From the NCBI GenBank assembly GCA_032358255.1, contig JAULBX010026386.1, positions 1 through 49,123 of the forward strand: a DNA stretch of 49,123 nucleotides. Direction: 5' to 3'. Shown piece by piece: positions 22,701 to 34,000 of the stretch (its first letter is position 1; the number at the start of each line of letters is the position of its first letter). The notes under the pieces are model-generated. The model was not told the origin of the DNA, did not search any database, and saw nothing but the letters and a program-made list of their open reading frames with translations. The translations under genes were made by a program, and so were the position numbers. The stretch is from Heterotrichella gracilis. Its lineage: Eukaryota > Sar > Xanthophyceae > Tribonematales > Xanthonemataceae.

Positions 22701-23866
22701 ACAGCCTGTGACAAGTGGCGGGGGTAAGCGACACAGGTGAGGGCAAGGAAGATCCATCTGTGGGGGCCTGGATGTGATGAACATTTAGTGAAGTTAAACT
22801 CCCCGCATTTTCTTTCCATTTAGGTTTTTGTATATTCTTTGTGTAATTTCTGGTGACGGGAAGGTCTGCGGCAGCCTGTCTGCCTTTTGCCGCTCCCTCT
22901 TCACCTTCCTAGTCCTTGGCCTACCTGACAACTCACTCCCTCACCCCAGGTCCACCAACATCATGGCCATGTACCACCGCTCGCTGCTGAGGCACACACC
23001 CACCCCGCCACCACCGCCCCGCAACCGCCGCCACGTGGTAGACACACCCGGCACGGAAGGTGCAAGGGCGGGACAGGATTCGCCGGTGGTGCTCAGCGGG
23101 TCGTTTATCGTGGATGGTGGGTGGTGTATGTGGGTCATGGAGGTTGTGGGTGGTTGTGAATGGTGGGTTGCGCGTTGGTTGTGATGGGGGTTGGTGCATG
23201 TGGGTCATAGTGGGTGGAATTGGTTGCCATATGCGCCATGTGGGGATGGGAGTAGGGGTTGGGAGTGCACAGGTGCACTGTCCATAGTGGTGTGCACCCT
23301 GTCCTGCACGTCTGAAACCAGGGATTTGATTTGTGGCTTGGCTTGTGCCATGTCGTGGTGAGAAAAATTAAATATACAAATCCCACCCCCCATTGCCCCC
23401 CACCAGCCACCCACACCCCTGTGCCCCCGCCGCACCAGACGACGATCACCACAGTGCTGACATCAGTGCCAGCCAAGACATTGAGGATGACGTCATCGCT
23501 GATGCCAGCGGCGGCGACGATGATGACATCAGCGCTGACGCAAGCGCCAGCCAGGACTCACATGCCGACACCTGCCTCCTGTGTGGGGACGGGGGGGAGC
23601 TGCTGCTGTGCGATGCTTGCCCTGCTGCGGCACACCTGGATTGCGCGGGGCTGGCGGCGGTGCCGGAGGGGGATTGGTACTGCCATCTGTGCGCGGGGGG
23701 AGCAGGGGATGCGCAGCATGGTGTGGCGGAGCCGCGTGGCGGGGGTGCAGGGGTGGGGTTGGGGGGCGGGGGTGGGGGGGTTTGGAGGGGGAGGAGGCCT
23801 GCTGGCTCGGCGGCGGGGGTGGCGGGTGATTTGGGAAATGACCTGGATTTTGACTTTGATGTGTGA
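10773..23866 (+). CDS. FANCM: FANCM-type DNA helicase/translocase with C-terminal PHD finger
   Basis: SF2 DNA motor that remodels stalled forks and restrains crossovers. Exons: 10773-10793, 11030-12480, 12778-12949, 13379-13583, 13813-13979, 14232-14420, 14711-14824, 15010-15141, 15509-15738, 16069-16297, 16581-16727, 16958-17092, 17419-17479, 17703-17823, 18038-18514, 18867-19077, 19384-21463 (donor uncertain; 21334 also keeps frame), 21744-21899, 22128-22299, 22578-22736, 22950-23116, 23439-23866. This gives about 2407 aa. Residues 1-490 are low complexity. The helicase spans about 491-1040: Walker A LPTGLGKT (525-532), APTRPL, DECH (630-633), LSATPG, MTQKEQ, GEEGLDIP and motif VI QRQGRTGRHGQGR. 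Next come an RG-rich segment, the NLS-like KKKRKV (about 1337-1342), a long disordered exon, the FANCM-like FIDD and MAMYHRSLL segments, and a C4HC3 PHD finger (about 2311-2350). There is no ERCC4 nuclease domain, as in plant FANCM. The start comes from a 21-bp exon encoding MDDDDDL, joined in frame. Confidence 0.92.
12282..12300 (+). repeat. CAG run encoding polyglutamine in FANCM
   Basis: Six CAG codons give a Gln run just after the FFRR of the PIP-box-like motif. It is an in-frame microsatellite inside the low-complexity N-terminal region. Confidence 0.85.
16087..16190 (+). repeat. In-frame KGGGAKG repeat inside the FANCM helicase
   Basis: Imperfect 15-bp units encode GTKGGGAKGSGTKGGGAKGG-like sequence between the RMFVG segment and MTQKEQ, where animal FANCM has a short linker of similar position. 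The frame is kept through the repeat. Confidence 0.85.
17131..17190 (+). repeat. Short direct duplication in a FANCM intron
   Basis: The ~28-bp block ending ACATGCTGATGACCAAGCA occurs twice in direct tandem in the intron after the exon ending at 17092. It has no coding role that I can see. Confidence 0.8.
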
Positions 23867-24581
23867 GCATGGGGTTGCCCCAGGGCAGGGGCCATTGATG
23901 CACATGAAGCAGTGCCACATGCCTTATGTCAACGTTATTTTTTCAGCATGGATCTACAGCATTTATTCTTTCTGCAGCTGCTTTTCTTCATTGCGAGCGT
24001 ACTATTACTATACGCGCACAATTGAAATGTGCTATACAATTACCAGATTCTAGAATGGAGAAGGAACAAGTTTTCAGAAACCGCAGCCAGCAATGTTGAA
24101 ACACAGACAACCTGCTCAGCAAGCAGCAGCTAGTAGTACATAACTTTCTATATTTTCATGTTAATGCATTGGGTGGTCATCATGGAGTTCATACAAAATA
24201 TCAATCGCCGTTCGGAACTGTATGCATGCCTTCAAGGCAAACAAGTTGTCAATATTGTGTTCATAGATTGGCAGGTCTCAATCACTAGCTAGTACCTTAA
24301 AGTATTTAGGCAGCCCACTTTTGTGCTCGCTCACTGTAAGCGTGTATGCCTTGTACGCCAGGGCGCTCAATGAGATATGACATAATGATTGCGCAGGCAC
24401 CGCATCACCTGTGCATGTCCTGCCACATACCATGCCAGATGTGTGGTACAAAATATATGAAAACGCTATGCCATTGGCCTTAAGTGGCTACTTCTAAGAA
24501 GCTACGCCTCTACTACCTAGCCTTGTGTTGGTATGGTGCTTGCACCCACAGGCTATGCAGTGGCTGCATGGGTGGCTGGCC
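23867..24581. other. Intergenic region between convergent FANCM and fucosyltransferase-like genes
   Basis: About 715 bp between two 3' ends, AT-richer than the genes. It should hold both 3' UTRs and polyadenylation sites. I see no coding exon or RNA gene. A TGTAA, the usual green-algal polyadenylation signal, occurs near 24336, but it is too far from the FANCM stop to assign. Confidence 0.5.
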
Positions 24582-27500
24582 TCAGGCTGGCGCCGGCGCG
24601 TGCTTTGGGAAGTGCGTGGTCACTGCGCTGCCCCCGCTGCGCACAAATCTCCACTGCGAGATTGTGTTTGAGAAGCTGGACAGCTGGGTGCCGATGAAGG
24701 CGTGCGCATCCACCGCAACCGCCTGCACACATCCCAAATAAGAGCAAATAACTCTGTAATTGCAATGACAACCACAACAACAAATCATAGTCGCAGCCAC
24801 TGCCTGTACCCACCACACACAGGTTACAACTACGATCACACCGAGCGGTCACGATTAAACCACAACTCATTGACAATCACAGCTGCCATTTTGACCTCCA
24901 CAAGACTCAAGTGAACCAGAAGTTGAAATCGAAGTTGAAGCTTCAGTTGCAATGACCACCACCTCGCTGCCACTACCCCTTGCATGCACCGCACCTGTTC
25001 CACCAGGGCTGCCAGGAATGGGCTGAGGTCTGGCGGTGGGTCGTAGGTGTGTATGCTTGCTTCCACGCCCGCCAGGAGGTGGCGGATGGTGGGGCGCAGG
25101 GAGGGCACGCTGAGCAGTACAATGTGGTGCAGACCCTCGTCTTGCAGGGCCTGTAGGGGGGAGTGGTCCGGAGGGGGTGAGGGTTAACGCCCGGGCCAAT
25201 TGAAGGGAAAATGTGTGCCATGCGGGGGCTGCTTGCAGTGCCCATGGGCTCACAGGAGGTTGCAAAAACCTGGTTACATGACCATTAGGGGGTGTAGGGA
25301 GGGCACGCTGAGCAGCACAATGTGGTGCAGGCCATAATCTTGCAAGGCCTGTAGGGGGAGGATGGCAGGGGGATTCGAATGCCTAGGGCCAATTGAGGGG
25401 AAATGGGGGCTCCACAGGCGCTCATTGGGTGCGAATTACATCAACCCTAACCCTAAACCCTGCACCCACCTTGTGGGTTGTGTTGGCCAACACCCTGTGC
25501 AGGGCGGCAGTGGCGCAAGAGAGGCGTGCTGCACTGGCGTTGAATGGCGCCACCCGCCACACATCCACACATGCATCTGGAGTGGGGCGCACATGCAGGG
25601 CAAGCACATGGGAGGGTCCCCCACAGCAGGCAGTGGAGAAGGCTGAGGCCAGGCGCTGCAGGTGGGGGGCGACCTGCGGGGGGGTGGGGGGTGATGTGGG
25701 TGAGGGGCGGGGGGATTGAACCACGGCATTAGGGGGACTGTAATAGAAGGCCTGGGGCTGACGCGGGGCAGGTTACTAGGGTGCAGCTGTACAACAATAG
25801 TGGTGAGGTCCAATCTAGTCCTTCTGACGGCACTGATATGTTCTTGTGGGACGTGTTCCAAGCACAGGAGCACAAATAATGATGGAAACTAATGATCATG
25901 CATAGGCGGTACCTGCAGCGCCCCCGCAGCCCCCAAGTTTTCCCGCTCACACACAGTCGATTTGTCGCTCCCCTTGCTGATCTTGTACAGGCCCCTCCCC
26001 AGGAATGAGGAGGGGGCCATGTCAGCAACCACCCAATGAGGGGAGGTCAGCGCACGCAGCCACTGCAAGGGGAACGATGGTGTCGAGTTGGGGATCTTTA
26101 ATTCATCCATCCATGGTAAAAAGTGCGTATGTTGATAAGATGGAATCAGGCATTATCATGATACATATACAAAAAGAACCTCAATCAGCATGAGAAACGA
26201 AAATAGTCACAAAATGGATGGGTAGCTTGTGTGCAGCCCTTTAGAACCGCAGGCAAAGTTTTCATGGCAGCGCCACATTTGCCACCCTTTCCACCCCCTT
26301 CCACCCACCAAAACCACCCTCACCTCGACATCCCTCTGGCCGCAGTAGTGCGGGTGCTCCGCATAGCCCATAGCCATCACGCTGTGCTGCGCCCCCACAA
26401 GGCTCACGTTGCCCCAGCCGTGCGCATGCTGCAGCTTTTGATATGCTCCATTGAACTTTCGGTGGCGCAGGACCAGGGTGGCGCTGCCGTTCCATCCCCG
26501 GGAGAGCAGCTCGCCAGTGGTGGCCGTGCGCACAAACCTGGGGATGGTGAATGAGGAATGAATAGAAGTAAGAAAATAAAATATGAAGAAGTTGGAGAAA
26601 GCTTTATGAGTGAAAGAAATGCAAAGCAGCAGAAAAGGTTGGATTGTTAAGCGTCCCCAGCGCCGCACAGGTGAAATGCAGTAGGGTTTAGGGTATAGGG
26701 TGTTGTCGCAGGGCTGGTGCAATTCTGCCAGTGTGAGAGGTGCTCAATAGTGGGTGGGTTGTGGCCTCTTCACTCATATCTTTTTATGCACACAAGTGTA
26801 CCGTTCAAAGGCTGGCCGCTGGAAGAGCTCCTGGAAGGAGTAGGCGGGCTGCTCAAGGGGGTGGTCGCGGGTGGAGTAGTGCGGGAAGAAAGAGGGGAGG
26901 ACAATGCCCCGGTCCAGCACGCGTGCCAGTGCCACTGCTTCTTTGAAGGTTGCAAGCTGGTTGTTGGGGCCGTTGTGGGGGTAGGGCAGGATCCAGCCCT
27001 GGGACACAGGTGGGGGGGGTGGCGGTTTTGGTACAAGGATGCAATGGGAGGGGGGCTGCTTGCACGATGCGGATGCAGTGCAGAGTGTGCAAGGTAGTGT
27101 TAAGGAATCCAGCCCTGCAGCACAGGCAAGGTCGTTCTCAAGGGTGCATGCCAATCAGGGTTTTGGGCTAGGGATCGAGGTTTAGGAGGTTGGGTGAGGG
27201 AGGATCCGGCTCTGCACCACACGGATGGGGTGCTTGTGTTAGGGTTTAGGGTTTGGCGGTGGACGGTGGGATGCGCGTCGCGCAAGCATGTACGACCCTT
27301 GCATGCACGTTGCCGATGCCTGGGGTGGCTTGTCCTTTTAGGACCCAATCCTGCAGCACACCTAGGGTTTTCCGAATAGCTGGGGTTTCGGTACATGCAT
27401 GCATATGCAGGGGAATAGGTGCATGCAAGTGGCGGATGCAGTGCAAAGAGAGCAGGGTGGGTGGTTACTTCTAGGTTAGCCTGGCAGGCCTAGGCTGGTG

Positions 27501-27637
27501 GGTTGGGACGGTAGCAACGCGTGCCCCACCTGTTGCCCGGTGTAGTTTAGGCCTTCTAGATGCACGGTGGAGAGTGTCAGTAGCGCTACAAGTACAAGCA
27601 CTGGCACGGCCGGTGGGCGGTGTTGGCCACGCGTCAT
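24582..27637 (-). CDS. O-fucosyltransferase-like type II membrane protein (GT65/GT68/plant O-FucT superfamily)
   Basis: Complete 389-aa protein. Exons (5' to 3'): 27637-27530, 26998-26802, 26537-26324, 26062-25913, 25673-25470, 25150-24995, 24722-24582. All are GT-AG and in frame. The first exon encodes a short basic start and one hydrophobic segment (about residues 9-25), a signal anchor or signal peptide, so the enzyme probably sits in the ER or Golgi lumen. The N-terminal GPNNQ..FKEAVALARVLDRGIVLP block matches the GDP-fucose-transferase NGGxNQ..R/VLP signature. The nucleotide-binding HxRxxxD motif is H250-V-R252..D256 (plants: HLRxxxD). The C-terminal FIGTQLSSFSNTI block matches the family's SSFS motif. 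Several N-glycosylation sequons are present. The acceptor substrate cannot be read from sequence. It is divergent from RST1, with 410 bp between the two starts. Confidence 0.82.
25280..25430 (-). repeat. Decayed copy of the 5' part of fucosyltransferase-like exon 6 and its flanking intron
   Basis: Exon edge 25099-25158 (AGGGAGGGCACGCTGAGCAG, AATGTGGTGCAG, CAGGGCCTGTAGGGGG) recurs at 25296-25358. The similarity continues into the flank (GGGCCAATTGA). One unit of roughly 150-200 bp has been duplicated. Confidence 0.8.
25443..25460. repeat. Interstitial telomere-like run
   Basis: AACCCTAACCCTAAACCC lies 10 bp from the donor of the fucosyltransferase-like exon 25470-25673. Other runs in this gene's introns are at 26682-26700 and 27239-27256. 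Confidence 0.8.
26985..27475 (-). repeat. Exon-2 acceptor edge plus three intronic copies (unit about 100-130 bp)
   Basis: The start of exon 2 and its acceptor (26988-27012, GATCCAGCCCTGGGACACAG) recur as GAATCCAGCCCTGCAGCACA near 27104, GGATCCGGCTCTGCACCACA near 27201 and GGACCCAATCCTGCAGCACA near 27340. Linked downstream tracts (GGTTTTGGTACA, GCGGATGCAGTGCA) recur too. Intron 1 is therefore largely made of diverged tandem copies. Confidence 0.75.
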
Positions 27638-28047
27638 ACGCCAAGCTGGCTGCGTATGCCTTTCACGGTTGCAACGGCACCTCCTTGTTCACACGTTGTT
27701 ACATTGTGGAACTGTTACACTGCCTCGTGGGTTCAATCACGTTCTATGAAAAGTTGACACTTGTGTGAGGGATGTTTTGCCAAGCTTAGTTGGGCAATTT
27801 CGTTACAGCATTCAGCAGTCAGGGGCAATCAGAGGGTCTAGAACTGAAAGTCATAAAGGGCTTCAGACTTTGAAGTTCAAAGTGGCATTCGAGTATCGGG
27901 ATACTGTACTGACAGACTTTTCGCGTGTCATATCGCACACATGAACAAGTTGTAGATACTGTGCGTCGTGTAGATAGCATTCTCCTCCAGTGTAGGGAAA
28001 ATTGACTTTTAGCTCCTGGGATCGCACGGGATGGTCACGGGCTTACC
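27638..28047. promoter_or_regulatory. Short divergent promoter region, fucosyltransferase-like and RST1
   Basis: 410 bp separate two opposite start codons. Both promoters and both 5' UTRs must fit here unless there are upstream non-coding exons. I see no clear TATA box or other named element. Confidence 0.5.
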
Positions 28048-31000
28048 ATGGCGTCACAGGCATCACAGTCGAAGCACCTTCGAGACCCACACCCACTGGC
28101 CCAGAAGTGGTGCATCAACTCGCTGCTCGATGCGCCGCACCCAGGATCGAGCCAGTTTGATGTGGTCAAGGAGTGCGTGAGGCAGAGCCTGGCAGCGGGG
28201 AGCCTGGTGAGCATGCATGCATTTCCAATGCAATGCAATGCAATGCAATGCATGCGTTTTGCATTGCACGACTGTGGTTGCACACACTCAGGATCCGTAT
28301 TAGAGCTGGCAAGGCAGCACTTGTCGGTGCAAGCCTATGCTGACCACCACCTTGTACCGCATGTGTCTGACCAGCCTCTGCAAACGGCACTCCAGATACG
28401 CATGCATTGCCCTCACATGCCACCCAGTGAGGTGCACTTGCAGCCCCTTGACCTGGCCATCACACCACAAAACCCGTGGTATATTCCTTTGCTATGGTGT
28501 CCAGGCCGCGTTGGAGGAAAGCTCGCGTCGCTTGGTGCAGCTAGTGGAACAAGATGGTAAGCCCCGCATGACGAAACCACAACATCAGCTCAGAGTCTCA
28601 CCACCACATCCCTTCGTGAGCACATAGCAAACTCTCGTGACATACCAATACTTGGCATCGTCCTTTCAGCCCACCCATCCAGCACCCCCCCATGCCCACC
28701 TCACCTCACCCTGCCCCACGCACCGCACCCTCCCTTGACCTTTGCCGCCCCCTTGACCTTGTTGCTGCACTTTGCAAGGGCATTCATAATGCTAACTGAT
28801 ATTGATAACGCCCACAGGCACTTTGCAAGGCCCAGCTTCAGACCTTGTGCTGTCTAGCTTGGCGGGGTGCCCCTCGCCCCAGTCGCTGTGTGCCTCTCTG
28901 GTGTGCACCCTGGTCAAGCTGTTCTCACTGCACGTGCTGCAAGGTACGCACGAGACAAAGCCCCGATGCAAACCCCTGACAAAAACCCTATGAAACCACC
29001 ATTGGACTGACCGAGAACCCCTCTTGGTGCGCATGCTGGCCCAGCCATACGCAATACGCACTGCAAGGCACGTGCACAGCCACTACACACTGATATCTAA
29101 ACCCTGAGTTATGGATTAGGGGCCTCACACACACAGACTAGCAGCGCTCGCCTGCACAACTTACAATTCCCCCCTCACCCCCCTCAGGCTCGCCCCCCCC
29201 GCCCCCCACATGGACCTTCCACCCCCTCACCAAGGCAGCCAACATGGGCCCCGCCACCCACCTCCCCCTGGCCACCAGTGTGCCCTGCCTCATCCTGGCC
29301 AGCTGCAGGCAAACAGTGGCGGTGCAGGAGGTGCTCATGCAGCAGCTGGTGCCACATGTCAGCTACGTGCTGCTCAGCCCCAGGATGCAAGGTGAGTGTG
29401 GGGCATTCTCTTTGATTGGTTCTCTTGGTCAAGGTGGGTGCAAGGTGGGATGGGATGCCATGGACACCCGCCTTGGCTATAGGTCACAGAGGGGTCTAGG
29501 GTTAGGGTGTAGGGCTTGGGGTGGGGAGCAAGGGCGGTGGGTGAATCAATTGCTGCAATAATACGAATGCTGCTGCTCGCCGCCACAGCCAACATTGCCA
29601 GCACATGCTCACCATGATGATGACAGCAAATCAATTGCTGCAATGATATCACGGGGTCCGCAATGTGGTGTAGGCAATGCCAGGCTGGCGCAATGCATGC
29701 ATGACCAGGCGCTACACAGGGCTCTAATTCTGCAAAGCACCTTCCCACCTTGAACTAACAGTAGAGTAACACACTATAGAATATTAATTGTCACCTGACC
29801 AACCTGGCAAAAACGGCTGATTCGATTTCCACCCCCCTCCCCTTGAAGGCACCTCCCTGCCAGCCACCCTGATGGGCAAGCTGGTTCGCCTGGCCTGCAC
29901 TGCGCCCTCAGCAACCATCCGGCGCCTGTTGGTTCAATTGCTGGTGGACCATGTGCCCTGCATGGCCCCTGTGGGTGTGTCTGGGGGCATTGGGTTGCTG
30001 TCTGATCGGTTGGATGATGTGCTGGATGCGCTGATCGAAGAGGAGGCGGCGCTGCCAGGTGAGGGGGAAACTAAGTGGATTCTGTTACATCAAAACACTA
30101 GTAGATTAGATTTAGAATTATAATCGACTAGAATAGGTTAACGGATCAAGACCCTTTCATGGGGAGGACCGTGGTCCATGCCGCGGGTTGCAAGACGCAT
30201 TTTCCAACCTTTGCCTCATATGTTGGTCCTTTCAACTATACCCACATTATTATTCTATTCAGACACTCAAACCCGTTTACCCGCTCACACCCTTGTACCC
30301 ACGTTTGTGCGCAGAGCTGGCCCCAGTCATGCTGGCCGGCATCCTTCAAACCTGCTACGACATGCGGCAGCAGGGCTGCGCACCCCTGCAGCCATTCATA
30401 TCCGGTGCCCTCCGTCTGTGCCAAGCCACAGGCGAAGCAGCCTTGCTGCTGCGGCCCCACCTGCCTGCACTGCTGTGCATGGCAGGCCAGAGCTGCGGGG
30501 ATGATGCGCAGGGGTGGCTGGCGCTGCTGGGGATTGCCTGTGAGGACCTTGGCAGCAGTGGGGATGCCAGCCAACCAGGTAAAGGTCGTTGGTTTCAAGA
30601 ATTTCAAGACCAGCGACAGTCTCATGTTTCAGTGGATGGGAGTGTTGCTGCCGATTTTCTTGATTGTATATGTATTTCAATGGACAACTCCTCATGCCAA
30701 CTTGGTGTAACTGAATTGCTTGGGTAAATAAAGACTGTCTTGTGGCTATGAAGCCAGCCTTATTTGAGGTAAACATCTAACAAGAGTCTGTGCCCCGCTG
30801 CAGGATTGCTACTGTTTTCGGCCCTGCAGCAGGTGCTGTTCCAGACCTCGCTGCCCATACAGCAGTGGACAGGCCACCTGGTGGCGTTGGCACAGCCACC
30901 TACAGGACAGACGCAGCGGCTCACAGCACATGCCGAGGGAGGGGCCAGCACTGCTGCAGAACAGGCAAAGCTACTCACAGCAACTGGGAAGGGAGGGCCC

Positions 31001-34000
31001 AGCACCGCTGCAAACCTCATCTATGGCAAAGCAGCGTTGGCAGCCCAGGCGGCCAGCCTCCTCCACTCCCTGTGGCTTCAACCACCACCACTAGCACCAG
31101 AAGGAGTTGAAGGAGATATTGCGAATGGTATCAATCCAATGGATTGGCTCTGCTCGCTGAAGGATGGTGTGATTGCCATGAAAGCTGCAGCCAAGGCTGC
31201 TGCACAACCCTCCACACCTGAAGGAGTTTGGGATGAGGTTAACATGGTGCTTGGGGCACTGGTGGTGCACCCTGACGAGGCTGTGCAGTGCAAGGCTGTG
31301 GAGGTGATGGGAGTGGTGGTGGATGCGTCCCCGTCCGCTGGCCTCTCTTTCATCCCTATCCTCCTTTACGTGCTGCAGAGCGGGTGGGAATCAGGTACTG
31401 GTGGTTCTGCAGCCACATGTTCTATTAATATTTGTCAAACACTTCAGTATTATATTATTCCAAATTATTCAAACAACATAACGTGCAGTGGCAATTACTC
31501 TTACAGCTACCATTATATGCGCCTCATGTGAGGACTGAGTGAGATGCATCCACATTTTTGCAGTAGCAAAGTGCACTTTGGCATCATTCCTGTTGCTGCT
31601 GTGGTGACGGATACTGAATAACGAATAGTGTACCCTTCTCTTCAGGCAGTGGTTCCTCTTCAAAAGGGAGACTGCGGCTCAGCATCTTGAAGCTTCTGCC
31701 AGAGATGGCCAAGCACCCTGCTACCATGCCGCTGGTGTTGAAGGCCATCCAACCGTTGCTCTTGCAAGGTAACAGCTTGCTTACGTTCTGAAGTCCCTTT
31801 CTTCCTACATACATGACTGTTCGATATTGCAGTAACTCGTGATATTTGTTATTCTTGTTGCACACCCTATCTATCTAAGATCACGGGTGATCCTGTTGCT
31901 AATGCTGGGCCTTTGGTTACCTCTGTCACCTAGCCTGATGCATGTCAGAAGGGCACCACAATTGGGGTGAGTTGCAACTAAGAAACGTTCATGCAATGCA
32001 GATGCTCCCGAGGTGCTCCAAGCCCTGGCCCTCCAACTGGTGACCCGGATATGGATGGTGACCGGGGACAGGAGCTTTTCTTCCCTGCAAACAGTGCTGC
32101 TCTCCCACACAGCGGCAGGCAACTCCGCCCTTGTGCAGATTGCGCGCGCTGCCTGTGTGAAGGAGGTGTGCAACCACGACAGCTCCAAAGGGGTCGAGTT
32201 TGTGAGGCTGGTGGAGGTAGGTGTGGTGCAGATGGAGTTGGGTACATGTCATCCTTTGGCATCTTTCAATTGAGGTCATTGTTATTTGCCCTAATCACAG
32301 TAAATGAACTTGTCAAGGACTGGTAGATCAATGGTCAAACATTTTGTACTGGCTGAATTTGTATGGTGTTCTATATTCATATTTGGTTGATTTCAATAGC
32401 AGGTTGACCTTTGGTGGGGTAATCGATCAGTCATTGTTGCCTGTTGCTGCAGGAATTCCTTTCAGACAAGACGGATGCCGTGGCAGCGCTGGGCATGCAA
32501 TGCATTGACATCCTATGCAGAGAGGACGCACTGGACTTCTACGCAGCCTGGAAAGTCATCCAGGCAAAGCACCCAAGCCTCCCAGCCTCTCCCCTCCTTG
32601 CCGCCAGATGGGTAGCGCTCTTGTCCCACGGTGCACTGGATGCTGACGTGTACCCCGATCGAGCTGCAGCAGTGGTCGACCTGCTGTGGTTGGCTGCAAA
32701 GCACGCGCTGCCACACGTGCGAGCGGACGCTTATCAGGCGCTGGCAGCCTACCCATTCGAGCTCCTGGAGAGTATCGAGGCGGTTCGGCCCCTGAAGGAG
32801 TACACGCGGCTGCTGGTTAAGGAAGACAGTGCGCAGGCCAGGCCAGCCTGTGAGGTGCTTGTGGGCAAGGCGGTGGCGTATGAACATGCAAACAGGCGCA
32901 GGTGGGTAGAACTGATACTACATATTGCAGCATGTAGGGCGCAAGCGGTGCTGAATCTGAAAATTGGCCTGGAAGCAAGCTGCATGGCTACAAAATTATG
33001 TGCTGTGCAATGATTCAAGTAGTCGCATGCAATTATGAGTATCTTAATGTGATTAGCAAGCGTTGGCACAGCATGTTCAGGCAGTATCCAAGCTATAGGT
33101 GCACAGCAGTGCTTGCAATGTCTTTGCTGATCAATCCCTGAGATCTGGTTGGCTGCAGGTTTGTGGCTGGTGCCTCTTCGCCCTCAGCCACCGACAGCCG
33201 TGCATCCAAGGGGCTGCAGTCACTCACCTACCGCATGGCTCAGGTGCTGCCAGGTAGGAACCTGCACGTGACAATGGTTGGGTTGGACGCCTGATATGTG
33301 CCCAATATGATTTGACCTGATGTGATGTGATTTGTACTTTGATAGCATCACCATTGGCTGCAGTTAGGCTGAGCATAAACTGCTGGCTGTAATTTATTGT
33401 GTTCTGGATGATGCCAGGCATGCTATTATTGCAAGCATTTGCAAGTTACCTGCCATGCAGGTGTTGCCATCAATTGCAAGTTGGTATTATCCAGGATCAC
33501 GTCCTGCAAATTCCTGGTGGCTTTGGGTTGGATCTTGCAAATGCATCCTGCTGCCTGCACCACAAATGCTCATATTGTCCCACCCCTGTGCAAATCACTC
33601 CAGGGCAACTGCAGTCTGCCAAGCTGTCACCACCTGGATCCCTGCTGTTCAAATCCCCAGTGGCTGGACAACCCCACAGCAGTGTGGCTAATGGCTTCCA
33701 GCAGCAGTTCCAGGACCTGGTCAGCTCAGGCCAACCTTTTGATGGCTCAGCCAACACACGAGACCTCAAGCTCTATGCATGGAGAGAGTTTGTTAACAGG
33801 TACGGTGCACAATACCTGTTCCATCATCTGCACTGCACTCACTGCAACCAAACCAGATTTTTTTCCTTTTTATTAGCCGCGCGGGCGCCCCTACACAGAC
33901 GTGCGCTGGCTCCACCAGCGAAAACGTTATTAAATTGGCTCCAACCCTGGTCCCAGCAGTGTAGTCCCCAGCAACTCAATTCTGGGACAGATGCAGCTCA

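Noticed and set aside
22933-23208. Minus-strand His/Pro-rich open frames
   Set aside because: They are antisense to FANCM exon 21 and its GT-rich intron, with no family match.
28270-28500. Possible extra RST1 exon (SGSVLELARQ frame) after the GGATCC
   Set aside because: Its phase does not fit exon 1, which ends in phase 0; joining it gives a stop. Exon 1 joins 28505 cleanly and the total length then matches the family.
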